A DNA stretch of 64,000 bases from Qipengyuania sp. ABI-127-1. GTDB taxonomy: Bacteria > Pseudomonadota > Alphaproteobacteria > Sphingomonadales > Sphingomonadaceae. A program made the position numbers and the translations under genes. The notes beneath the pieces were generated by a model, which saw only the letters and a program-made list of their open reading frames with translations, ran no database searches and was not told where the DNA came from. Positions 1 through 7,120 of this stretch are shown here, piece by piece; the stretch's first letter is position 1; every line of letters begins with the position of its first letter. Location of the stretch: the NCBI GenBank assembly GCA_022953095.1, contig JALJCR010000001.1, positions 186,001 to 250,000 on the forward strand, in the 5' to 3' direction.

Positions 1-39
1 GGCGTGCTCTTCGTGAACGAAATCACTTCGAAGAAATAG
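1..39 (+). CDS. possible C-terminal end of a gene entering from the left
   Basis: The frame starting at the first base is open for 12 codons and ends in TAG. The peptide ends in NEITSKK. It may be the tail of a gene lying outside the window, in the same accessory segment as the relaxase. Twelve residues are too few to name a family, and an open frame this short can arise by chance. Confidence 0.25.
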   Translation, partial: GVLFVNEITSKK

Positions 40-61
40 ATGCGACATAGCGAGATCGAAA

Positions 62-85
62 CGCAGGGCGTGAGAACGCCCTGCG
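62..85. terminator. perfect 10-bp hairpin, terminator-like
   Basis: A perfect inverted repeat of 10 bp (CGCAGGGCGT / ACGCCCTGCG) closes a GAGA tetraloop. It lies between the end of the left-edge frame and the 3' end of the minus-strand gene that stops at 121, which is where a terminator shared by convergent genes is expected. There is no T-run on either side, so intrinsic termination is uncertain; RNA-end protection is another possibility. Confidence 0.45.
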
Positions 86-120
86 AATCACGCTTGCTCA
101 CAATCAATGATGTGCGCTGT

Positions 121-546
121 TTAGCGAGCTCCAAACATCGCTTGGTAGGCTGATCTACTCATTGCTACGAGGCGGGGCCGAACTTCGTCGATATTGTCTC
201 TACCAAGTTGAAGACCGAAACCTTCGTCGTACATCGGAACACCGTCAGCATAGATTTGATAGTGTGCATCGGACTCTATGGCGTTCAAGTCTGGACCCAA
301 TATAAAGGTGACGGCCATTCCGAGATCACGCAAATCTTGAGCTGCGCGATACGCCTCACGCATCATGTTTTCGTCCTGCGCATAGCTGATTATCGCAATT
401 CCATTGACAGACGTCTCCGCGCCGCGCGCCATGACAAATCGCACGGATTCTTGCCTATCATCTTTCGTGACGAGAGTTCCTGCCTCCTGCGCAGTTGCAG
501 AAGTTGATAATACGAGAAGGGCGATGGCAAGTACGAGAGAACGCAT
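121..546 (-). CDS. exported protein of unknown function, 141 aa
   Basis: I do not recognise the family. The N-terminus is a textbook Sec signal peptide: MRS, a hydrophobic LVLAIALLVLS core, then ATA-QE as a likely cleavage site near residue 19/20. The mature part of about 120 residues alternates predicted strands and helices (NGIAIISYAQDENMMREAY, then MAVTFILGPDL) and has no cysteines, so it is probably a small soluble periplasmic domain. No clear ribosome-binding site precedes the ATG. It sits in the AT-richer accessory segment carrying the mobilisation genes, so it is probably cargo of that element. The signal peptide and intact frame make it a likely real gene; the function is unknown. Confidence 0.6.
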   Translation of the reverse strand: MRSLVLAIALLVLSTSATAQEAGTLVTKDDRQESVRFVMARGAETSVNGIAIISYAQDENMMREAYRAAQDLRDLGMAVTFILGPDLNAIESDAHYQIYADGVPMYDEGFGLQLGRDNIDEVRPRLVAMSRSAYQAMFGAR

Positions 547-1040
547 CGCGATTTGATAGCGAAAACTCGGCGGATTTCCAGAATGAACAATTAGGCGTTT
601 CGGCCTTGGCCGACCGCGCTCTAACGCTTTCAGCCTCCGAGCCTGTAGTCTCGGCCCATTCGGGTGACGATCGCTAACGCAGGGATCGAGATGTTGACGG
701 GGCTTAGATGGACCGTGCTCTTTCCCGCTATCGCTCCTTTAGGGTCCGGGCTTGTTTATTTTTGCCCCGATGCACTCTGCCGCGTCTTCGGGCAGCTTCA
801 GCGGCCAAGCACAGGCCCGCTTGGCTGCGCTTTCGCTGCGACTCAGCCGCTTGGCAGGGTGCGGTTTCTGTTTGGGTGATGGCTAAGGGGCCTTGCCCCT
901 GGCGCGCGCAAGGCATCCAAACGTATCCAACCCTTTGGGCCAGACCCTCGTTCGGAGCCTCCTTGCACTTGCCTCCCCATTCTCGCCGAAGGGCAGAGGT
1001 TCATGAATTTTATGAACCTCAAAAGGAATGGAGTTGAGAG
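547..1040. other. 494-bp gene-free stretch in the accessory segment
   Basis: No convincing gene is present; the short frames here have GC-skewed, low-information translations. Two perfect inverted repeats are visible: AGGGGC-ctt-GCCCCT at 886-900, and a 9-bp repeat at 996-1020 (separate entry). It separates the exported protein from the 115-residue protein and probably holds the promoters of both. Given the nearby relaxase it could also hold a transfer origin or regulatory sites, but I see no recognisable nic sequence. Confidence 0.4.
996..1020. repeat. 9-bp perfect inverted repeat upstream of the 115-aa gene
   Basis: GAGGTTCAT (996-1004) and ATGAACCTC (1012-1020) are perfect inverted arms around a 7-nt AT-rich spacer (gaatttt). 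It ends 20 bp before the ATG at 1041 and just upstream of the GGAG ribosome-binding site. Position and symmetry suit a repressor operator, or an mRNA hairpin controlling translation. A protein-binding site for mobilisation is an alternative. Confidence 0.5.
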
Positions 1041-1388
1041 ATGGAAAAGAGACTGCTGTCACCAGATGACATCATTGAAGCCCTGAAGCGGGCAACCAAT
1101 AGCTATGAAGGCGCAGAGGAGCGCTGGCAGGAGCGAACTAGGCGAGGACTGACCGATGAACAGCTTGAAGAGGCTTTGGCCTACGAGTTGGGGACAGCGG
1201 GCGGTTCGGGCGGGCGCGACATTCTCTCGGTCGAATACTGCCGTTCGGGCTTAAAAATCTGGGCTGGTTGGGAAGGCACGAACAGCTATCGTGACCGACC
1301 TGTCCTTGAAGGCAAGCGCACCATGATGTTGGCGCGAGAGGTCTACGGCATCGCCGATCCGACTGACGCGCAACTGGCGATGTTTTGA
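1041..1388 (+). CDS. hypothetical protein, 115 aa
   Basis: Unrecognised. The protein is soluble, without signal peptide or membrane segment, and looks two-part: an acidic helical N-terminal half (LSPDDIIEALKRATNSY to EQLEEALAYELG, residues 6-55), then a glycine-rich stretch (GTAGGSGGRD) and a compact C-terminal part. The ATG is supported by GGAGTTGAGAG, with the GGAG 8 nt upstream. It is transcribed towards the DUF5677-like gene, with only 3 bp between the two stops. Its place between an inverted repeat and mobilisation genes suggests element-borne cargo or a small regulator; no function can be assigned. Confidence 0.55.
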   Translation: MEKRLLSPDDIIEALKRATNSYEGAEERWQERTRRGLTDEQLEEALAYELGTAGGSGGRDILSVEYCRSGLKIWAGWEGTNSYRDRPVLEGKRTMMLAREVYGIADPTDAQLAMF

Positions 1389-1391
1389 GGG

Positions 1392-2258
1392 TCATCCATC
1401 ATAGTAATGATCGAACTTTGCAAAGAGTGCGTTGTTCACGCGTTCGATCCAGTCGAGAGTGCCTTTCAGATTCTCGTCATATACCTCGATACGTTCGAGC
1501 CAGAGCCGGTAGGGCTCGATTGTGAAGCGAATTGTCGGCGCGATGTAGCGCACATCCGCGGGGTGATAGAGCGAAAACGGCAGGAAGGTTCCGTCCTCAT
1601 TGCGCGTCAATCCCCAATCCATCGATTCATTCCAAGATCCATGTATCGATTCCGACATCATGCCGTAGGTCGCGGGGTAGAGGTCATCATGGATGACCTC
1701 CGCGAAGATGTCGCGAAACGACTTTCCCTGAATCCTCCATCGATGTTTCTTCTGCTCTGCGAAATCGTCGGCGGTCAGCTTCTCAAACGCCATTTTCTCG
1801 CGAATTGCCGCAAGCAACCTTTTGCCAGCCTTCGTCTCGAAGAAGGGCGAACCGTTCTCCAACTCTCGAAGCAGACGAAGGCGATCCTTATAGGAGCATT
1901 TGCGATAGTCTTCGAGAACATCTAAACTCTGCGACATGAGGTAGGTTGCCGTGACCGCACCCTCTATGAGCGGACGCTCGATAATCCCGATGAGTTCGGC
2001 TTTGCTCTCGCCATAGTAATAGACAACTTCACGCAGGAGCTTGGCGACACGAACGAGCAATCCCAAGATCGGTGCATCATCGATCGAGAAACCGTCAGGG
2101 TTGCGTTCGGGATTCCGAATTCGGGCGAGGCAATCGTAGATTTCCGCGACATCGCCAGCGAAGGTGTGAGCAAAGGCATTCAGGGAATCGACCGAAGTCA
2201 GGCCGGTCTTGATGTATTCCTGATCGTATTTGTCTGTGATCGCCTGAATCTCGTCCAT
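1392..2258 (-). CDS. DUF5677-like protein, 288 aa
   Basis: An all-helical soluble protein with no signal peptide or membrane segment. The central block IERPLIEGAVTATYL (about 90-105), then YKDRLRLL (about 122-130) and a C-terminal YGMMSESIHGSWNES (about 195-210), resembles the layout of DUF5677 proteins, where a conserved Arg/Glu helix is followed by a Ser-x-x-x-His segment. The biochemical role of that family is not established; members are often found on mobile elements and genomic islands. It lies 55 bp downstream of the relaxase on the same strand, so it may be co-transcribed with mobC and the relaxase. The family call is by eye. Confidence 0.65.
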   Translation of the reverse strand: MDEIQAITDKYDQEYIKTGLTSVDSLNAFAHTFAGDVAEIYDCLARIRNPERNPDGFSIDDAPILGLLVRVAKLLREVVYYYGESKAELIGIIERPLIEGAVTATYLMSQSLDVLEDYRKCSYKDRLRLLRELENGSPFFETKAGKRLLAAIREKMAFEKLTADDFAEQKKHRWRIQGKSFRDIFAEVIHDDLYPATYGMMSESIHGSWNESMDWGLTRNEDGTFLPFSLYHPADVRYIAPTIRFTIEPYRLWLERIEVYDENLKGTLDWIERVNNALFAKFDHYYDG

Positions 2259-2313
2259 GCCCGATGATATCAGGAGAAGCGTGGCAAGGTCACGCCGAGA
2301 TTGCAGTGTCTTA

Positions 2314-3627
2314 TCAACGACTCAAATCGAGACCCCGCGAAGGTCGCGATTGGCCTTGCTCGTTGGTCTGACGCGCTTTCCTTGAGAACTGCTCGCGCAT
2401 GGGTTTCTGCTCGCCATCGCGCATCAGGCGGTAGTTTGCGGCCTGCTTGTGCAGTTCCTGAATCTGCTTTGCATGACGCTCGCGGGTTTGACGAAATTGT
2501 CCCTGCAACTTCCGCCGCTCCTTGTGTTGCGCCTCCAACATTGACTCCCGTTGTTCGCGGTCGCGCTTGAGGCCGTGCCAAGCCTCCAATTCGTTGCGTT
2601 TGACCATCTTGGCATGTTCACCTGTCATCCTGTCCCACAAGCCGCGAATGCCAGTGCGCAGGCGATTTGCGCGCTCTTTCGTTTCGCGCGCCCACCGCTC
2701 TTTCTGGCATTTCGCCATTGTCTTGCGCTCTTGGGCATGCGTTTGGCGCATCGCTTCGCGCTCAACCTTCAACGGCGAAAGCGCCTCATTTGCAAGGCCT
2801 TGTGCTTGTTTGATGAAGCTGTTGAGACGCGGTGCAATGGATTGAGCGATATGCTGCTTGGTCTCGGCAACAGAGCGCAAATTGTCAGGCTTGCCGACCT
2901 TGGCGGTGATGTCCTTGGCTTTCGTGCCGACCAGTCGGGATAACGCGAATACTTCACCCTCATAGGTGACGGCCACATGGCCGCGCCTGTCGCCCTTCGC
3001 CAGATACAGACCGCGTTCTTCGAGTGCATGGACGAATGACTTGGCATCGTCCGAGATCGCCCAAGCATCCTGCGCTTGGGTCTTGAGCGTTTTGGCATCC
3101 AGTCCCGCGCGCTTGGCTTGCTGCCATTCATCTAGCGTGAAGCTTCGCGGATCGCGCTTGGACTTATCGGCCAAGCCTTCGGGCATCTTCCAGCCATTCT
3201 CCAGATAGAGCTGCTTCGAAACCTCTTGCAGTTTCGTCTTGAAGAATGAGAGTTGCTTGGCAGTCATAGTCTCGGCATCGATCCGCGACCAGACCACATG
3301 TGCATGGCGGCGACCTTCCTTTTCGTGGAAGATCACCATGCGCGGTTGATCGGTTAGACCGACTTTCTCTTCGATGGATTCGATAGCGCCCTCAAACACT
3401 TCGGCAGGCACGTCCTCATTCTCGGGCGGGTTAAGAGAAACGGAGAACAGGTGCTGTTTGCAGCGCGTTCCCTTCGCCAAGGCCTCAGCCTCTTTCATCG
3501 CACCCATGACATCTTCGGCCAAGAACCCGCGCACTTCGTGCACTTCGACATGCTCGTTGTCTTGCGCATTGAGCAGGTGACGACCCAATTGCGCAGCGCC
3601 ACTGCGCTGTGAGGCCTTGAGGATCAT
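2314..3627 (-). CDS. relaxase / mobilisation nuclease, 437 aa
   Basis: Likely the nicking enzyme that processes the transfer origin of a mobilisable element. The N-terminal half carries the relaxase metal-binding motif: H101, then RRHAHVVWSRID with H108 and H110. The C-terminal half (about 280-437) is very rich in Lys, Arg, Glu and Gln and probably forms a long coiled coil for DNA or partner binding. Unusually, there is no tyrosine in the first 135 or so residues, where the nicking tyrosine of classical MOBP/MOBQ relaxases sits; the N-terminus has H17 in GRHLLN. Its start overlaps the MobC stop by ATGA, so the two are translationally coupled. The full length and intact motif suggest it is functional. 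Confidence 0.85.
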   Translation of the reverse strand: MILKASQRSGAAQLGRHLLNAQDNEHVEVHEVRGFLAEDVMGAMKEAEALAKGTRCKQHLFSVSLNPPENEDVPAEVFEGAIESIEEKVGLTDQPRMVIFHEKEGRRHAHVVWSRIDAETMTAKQLSFFKTKLQEVSKQLYLENGWKMPEGLADKSKRDPRSFTLDEWQQAKRAGLDAKTLKTQAQDAWAISDDAKSFVHALEERGLYLAKGDRRGHVAVTYEGEVFALSRLVGTKAKDITAKVGKPDNLRSVAETKQHIAQSIAPRLNSFIKQAQGLANEALSPLKVEREAMRQTHAQERKTMAKCQKERWARETKERANRLRTGIRGLWDRMTGEHAKMVKRNELEAWHGLKRDREQRESMLEAQHKERRKLQGQFRQTRERHAKQIQELHKQAANYRLMRDGEQKPMREQFSRKARQTNEQGQSRPSRGLDLSR

Positions 3628-3983
3628 GGGTTCGGCTCCATACCAAGAGCCGTGATGAGGGCTTTGCGGATTTCTGCGATGTCTTTGGAAGCCGAGAGCA
3701 AGACGTCTTCGGTTTCTGGCGTGACGGGCAGCGTTCCCAGATTGGCCTGTTTGGCAATCTGGTTCATGTTGTTGGCAAGGCGCGATTGTCCGAGTTTGCC
3801 GAGAACGCGCAAAAGCGCGTCCCGATCAATCTGGCTCACACGTTTCCTGCGTGGCGGATCATCGAGCAGTCGCTCGCGGATGTATGCGCCGAGCGGCATG
3901 CCCTCGGCTTGCTCCTCTAGCCGAGTGCGCTCCTCGAATGAGAGCCGAAGTGAAAAGGGCGGGTCATAGGGCTTTCGCGCCAT
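3624..3983 (-). CDS. mobC: MobC-like relaxosome accessory protein, 119 aa
   Basis: A small basic protein of the plasmid mobilisation relaxosome family. Residues 9-45 (FSLRLSFEERTRLEEQAEG, then AYIRERLL) fit a ribbon-helix-helix-like DNA-binding segment. The C-terminal part has the typical MobC signature NNMNQIAKQANLGTLP (about 72-87). Such proteins bind near oriT and help the relaxase melt and nick DNA. It is first in a minus-strand pair with the relaxase, joined by a 4-nt ATGA overlap, so any transfer origin is expected just upstream, within 3984-4320. The symbol is given by family resemblance. Confidence 0.8.
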   Translation of the reverse strand: MARKPYDPPFSLRLSFEERTRLEEQAEGMPLGAYIRERLLDDPPRRKRVSQIDRDALLRVLGKLGQSRLANNMNQIAKQANLGTLPVTPETEDVLLSASKDIAEIRKALITALGMEPNP

Positions 3984-4320
3984 ACCGACCCCGCTCTCAC
4001 GCTCTGCGCCGCCTCCGTGCAGTCACAGGAGCGCGACGGCGCGGAGAGCGGCCATTCTCGCTATTCTTTGGCTCACGGGCATTTTGCTGACCGAAAGAGG
4101 TATGCTGGAGTTGGATATTCCAGTCTTTCAGCATCTCCAGAAGGTTTGCGGATGCACATATAATGTGCACCAAGCATTCCCCTGTCACCAGCATGTAGTC
4201 CCAACCGGTTTTCTAGGCATTAACACCTATTGGCTTATTAGCCGAGCTCGAAGAAATCTTCGGCAGGATACGCTTGGCAGAAAATGCGACGCCAATAATT
4301 GCGGAGGAATGTGCAGGGCG
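3984..4320. other. gene-free stretch upstream of mobC; candidate oriT region and element boundary
   Basis: This 337-bp region separates the mobilisation genes from the conserved chromosomal genes to the right. It holds several symmetries: GCTCTGCGCCG (4001-4011) opposite CGGCGCGGAGAGC (4037-4049), an imperfect inverted repeat; CTGGA/TCCAG arms around 4104-4122; and a perfect palindrome at 4153-4169. Transfer origins usually lie next to mobC-relaxase operons and contain such repeats, so this is the best place for one, but no known nic core was found. No tRNA or duplicated attachment site is visible. Confidence 0.35.
4153..4169. repeat. perfect palindrome TGCACAT-ata-ATGTGCA
   Basis: Two 7-bp arms in perfect inverted symmetry around 3 bp, AT-rich in the centre. 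Dimeric regulators commonly bind sites of this form; a recombination or mobilisation-protein site is also possible. It lies 170 bp upstream of mobC and about 150 bp upstream of the PilZ gene, so it could serve either. Confidence 0.5.
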
Positions 4321-4956
4321 ATGGAGTATACTAGCGGGCTCGCCATGAACGAAGAGAATTCTGCGCCCCCTGGCGACCAGCGTGGAGCGCCGCGCTTCAC
4401 CTCGCTCATCCGTGCGGCGAAGCTGGTCTGCGGCCAAGGCGAGTTCGTCTGCGTAATCCGCGACGTCTCGGCCACCGGCGTGTCCGTGCGCACGTTTCAT
4501 CCGCTACCGACGGACAAGACCGTCGCGATCGAGCTGCGGAATGGCGAAAGCTACGAACTGCAGCTCGTCCGCGGCGAAGGGTGCGAAGCCAGCTATAAAT
4601 TCGACCGGCCCATTGTCGTCGAGCGGTTGATCCATGAAGACTGGAACTATCCCAAGCGACAACTCCGCCTCAACATCACGCTTCCACTCAAGGTAAGCGC
4701 GCTCACCGGCAGCGCGGAGGCCATTACACTCAACATCTCGCAGCAGGGCGCGCGGATCGAATGCGACGCCGTGTTTGCCATCGATCAACGCGTGACGATC
4801 AGTTGCGAACACCTGCCCGACATTCGCTGCAAGGTCCGCTGGCGCAAGGACAGCAATTATGGCCTCGTCTTCGAGGACACCTTTTCCTTGCGCGAATTCG
4901 CCATATTTGCCGCCCGGGTGCAGTGCCCCGTCCTGTTCCAGAACGATCCGTCCTAG
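4321..4956 (+). CDS. tandem PilZ-domain protein, 211 aa
   Basis: Two PilZ-like beta-barrel domains occur in series, so this is a probable cyclic-di-GMP receptor. Domain 1 begins with arginines in GAPRFTSLIR and has the DVSATGVSV motif (D/N-x-S-x-x-G). Domain 2 begins with KRQLRLNITLPLKV and has NISQQGARI, ending near YGLVFEDTF. There is no membrane segment or enzymatic domain, so it presumably acts through a protein partner. The ATG at 4321 has a GGAGG 13 nt upstream; a second ATG at 4345 (MNEENSAP) is equally in frame and is the alternative start. It appears to be the first chromosomal gene right of the accessory segment. Confidence 0.8.
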   Translation: MEYTSGLAMNEENSAPPGDQRGAPRFTSLIRAAKLVCGQGEFVCVIRDVSATGVSVRTFHPLPTDKTVAIELRNGESYELQLVRGEGCEASYKFDRPIVVERLIHEDWNYPKRQLRLNITLPLKVSALTGSAEAITLNISQQGARIECDAVFAIDQRVTISCEHLPDIRCKVRWRKDSNYGLVFEDTFSLREFAIFAARVQCPVLFQNDPS

Positions 4957-5048
4957 GCTCGGCCCCGGGATGACACCGCAGGATGAAGCCTGCCTGCAGG
5001 TTTAGCCCGGCAGGCAGCCGCCCCCGATTCTCGCTCTCGATACGTGCG

Positions 5049-5546
5049 TCAGGCCGGTCTGAAATCGAGCGCCCCGCCGTTGATGCAATGACGCTTGCCG
5101 GTCGGCTTGGGACCATCGCTGAAGATATGGCCGAGATGACCGCCACAATCTGCGCAGTGCACTTCGGTACGCGGATAGCCGATCTTGTAATCGGTGCTGG
5201 TGCCGACCGCGCCCTTGTCGATCGCCCGCCAGAAGCTGGGCCATCCGGTGCGCGAATCATACTTTGTTTTCGAACTGTAAAGGGCATTGCCGCAGCCGGC
5301 GCAGACGAAGGTGCCGGCGCGTTTCTCGTCATTGAGCGGTGAGGAATAGGGGCGCTCGGTCCCGGCCTGGCGCAGAATGTAGAATTCCTGCTTGCTGAGC
5401 CGCTTTCGCCACTGCGCTTTCGACAGTGTCACCGGAAAATCCTTCGCCTCCGCATGGCCCGAACCGCAGGCGGTCAGTGCCACGAAGCTGGCAGATGCGC
5501 CGACCCAGCCCAGCAGGCGGCGGCGGTCGATAGAGGTATCGGTCAT
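5049..5546 (-). CDS. msrB: peptide-methionine (R)-S-oxide reductase, exported form, 165 aa
   Basis: Reduces the R epimer of methionine sulfoxide in oxidised proteins. Zinc-site pairs CAGC and CADC are present, and the catalytic cysteine is in the C-terminal KRHCINGGALDF. The N-terminus has a twin-arginine-like DRRRLLG followed by a hydrophobic stretch ending in LTAC-G, a lipobox. The mature enzyme is therefore probably a periplasmic lipoprotein exported by Tat or Sec, unlike the usual cytosolic MsrB. An ATG five codons upstream is an alternative start. It lies 83 bp downstream of the P450 on the same strand. An exported MsrB would protect envelope proteins from oxidation. Confidence 0.9.
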   Translation of the reverse strand: MTDTSIDRRRLLGWVGASASFVALTACGSGHAEAKDFPVTLSKAQWRKRLSKQEFYILRQAGTERPYSSPLNDEKRAGTFVCAGCGNALYSSKTKYDSRTGWPSFWRAIDKGAVGTSTDYKIGYPRTEVHCADCGGHLGHIFSDGPKPTGKRHCINGGALDFRPA

Positions 5547-5629
5547 AATGCGCCGGTTCATGACGTGGGACCTTGGCGCCCCACATCTGAACCTACGCTT
5601 GAACCAGCCCGTTGGTGACGGGGCCGGTA

Positions 5630-6970
5630 TCAGAACTCTTCGATTTTCACTTCGAGCTTGCGGAAGCCATGGACGAAGTTCGCCCGCACCCGCTCGACAT
5701 CGCCCACCACTTTCACGCGCATGCGGCGCTTGTGGATTTCCTCGAGCAGAACCCGGAGCTGGAGTTCGGCCAGACGCGCACCGACACAGCGATGAATGCC
5801 GTAGCCGAAGGCGATATGGCGCCGTGCGTTCTCGCGCGTGATGTCCAGCTTGTCGGGATTGTCGAAGACTTCCTCGTCGCGGTTGGCGGAAATGTACCAC
5901 AGGACGACCTTGTCGCCTTTCTTGATGGTCTGCCCGAACACTTCGGTGTCTTCGGTGCAGGTCCGGCGCATATGCGCCAGCGGGGTCTGCATGCGCAGGA
6001 TTTCCTGCACCGCATTGGGAATGAGATCGGGCTTCTGTTCGAACAGATCGCGCTGGTCCGCATTCTTGTCGAGCTGATAGATGATGCCGCTCATGGAATT
6101 GCGCGTGGTGTCGTTGCCGCCCACGATCAGCAGGATCAGATTGCCCATGAATTCTTCCGGGCTCATCTGGTTCATCGCTTCGGAGTGGATCATCATCGAA
6201 ATGAGATCGTCGCCGGGTTCCTTGTCCTGCGTGCGCTCGATCCAGAGCGACTGGAAATAGGCCGCCATCTCGTTGAGGAAACCCCAGCGCATCTCGTCCA
6301 GATCGCGGACCGTGGCAAGCTCGGTATCGCCCGACCAATCGGACCAGAAGGTCAGCAGGCGACGGTCTTCCCAGGGGAAGCCGAACAGAATCGCGAGCAT
6401 GCCGGTGGTGAGTTCGATCGATACCTTGTCGACCCAGTCGAACACCTCGCCGCGCGGCAGCGAATCGAGCAATTCGCCGGTGCGCTGGCGAATCTCGCCT
6501 TCCATTTCGGCCATGCCGCTGGGCGTGAACTTGGGGGCGACGGTGCGCCGCTGGCCGGTGTGCTGCGGCCGGTCCATGGCGATGAACATGGGCAGTTCGC
6601 GGCGTTCCTCGATGCCCGCTTCGGCCAGTTCCTCGTCGGTCAAGCGGTTGAGGATGGTAATGCCGCCATATTCCCAGCTCGAGGAGAAGACATCGGGCAG
6701 CGCTTCGATATGCTGGATCGCCTTGTGGCTGACCACCGCCCAATAAGGCCCGAACGGACTTTCGGGGATATAGTGCAGCGGCCCCGCTTCGCGCATTTCC
6801 CGGAAAATGGGCTGCCAGGTGTTATCGGCGTAGATATCGCTGCGGCTGACATCCCATTTGTGTGGATGGTCGAGCTTATGCTCGGGATGCTCCGCGAAAT
6901 GTTTCTTCAGCGCTTCATACGCAGTCGGCGAAGTGCGGCATTGGGGGCGTTCGATTGCGGCAGTGGCCAT
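5630..6970 (-). CDS. cyp153A: cytochrome P450, CYP153A-type alkane/fatty-acid omega-hydroxylase, 446 aa
   Basis: Soluble bacterial P450 likely to hydroxylate terminal carbons of medium-chain alkanes or fatty acids. The haem-binding loop FGYGIHRCVG puts the cysteine ligand near residue 395; the oxygen-binding helix reads VGGNDTTRNS (about 283-291); the ExxR pair is in EILR (about 323-326). The block GNLILLIVGGNDTTRNSMSG and the C-terminal ERVRANFVHGFRKLEV match my recollection of the CYP153A family closely. The ATG chosen follows a GAGGAGAG site; an upstream in-frame ATG would read through that site. CYP153 enzymes need a [2Fe-2S] ferredoxin and an FAD reductase; a candidate reductase ends at 10409, but no ferredoxin is seen. 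Subfamily confidence is good, substrate is inferred. Confidence 0.9.
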   Translation of the reverse strand: MATAAIERPQCRTSPTAYEALKKHFAEHPEHKLDHPHKWDVSRSDIYADNTWQPIFREMREAGPLHYIPESPFGPYWAVVSHKAIQHIEALPDVFSSSWEYGGITILNRLTDEELAEAGIEERRELPMFIAMDRPQHTGQRRTVAPKFTPSGMAEMEGEIRQRTGELLDSLPRGEVFDWVDKVSIELTTGMLAILFGFPWEDRRLLTFWSDWSGDTELATVRDLDEMRWGFLNEMAAYFQSLWIERTQDKEPGDDLISMMIHSEAMNQMSPEEFMGNLILLIVGGNDTTRNSMSGIIYQLDKNADQRDLFEQKPDLIPNAVQEILRMQTPLAHMRRTCTEDTEVFGQTIKKGDKVVLWYISANRDEEVFDNPDKLDITRENARRHIAFGYGIHRCVGARLAELQLRVLLEEIHKRRMRVKVVGDVERVRANFVHGFRKLEVKIEEF

Positions 6971-7036
6971 ATGTCTCTCTCCTCGTGGGAGCGACTCCAT
7001 TCGGTCGCTCTCTCTTCGGCGTCCATCCTGCCCTAA

Positions 7037-7065
7037 CTTACAGGCGAGTCAATAGTGCGTTGCAA
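7037..7065 (-). promoter_or_regulatory. possible sigma70-type promoter of the P450
   Basis: On the minus strand TTGCAA (7065-7060) and TGTAAG (7042-7037) are separated by 17 bp, about 70 bp before the P450 ATG. Each hexamer matches the consensus at about four of six positions, so this is a candidate only. Confidence 0.3.
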
Positions 7066-7120
7066 ATCGCTACTCACTGGCGTGCGTATCGTTTCGTCCC
7101 GATTGTCGCAGTCCAGCCGT

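Noticed and set aside
664..879. 71-codon plus-strand frame in the gene-free stretch
   Set aside because: No ribosome-binding site, and residue composition unlike the neighbours; it overlaps another equally open frame.
5612..7036. Plus-strand open frame (474 codons) over the P450
   Set aside because: The minus strand carries every P450 motif; the plus frame is a shadow.
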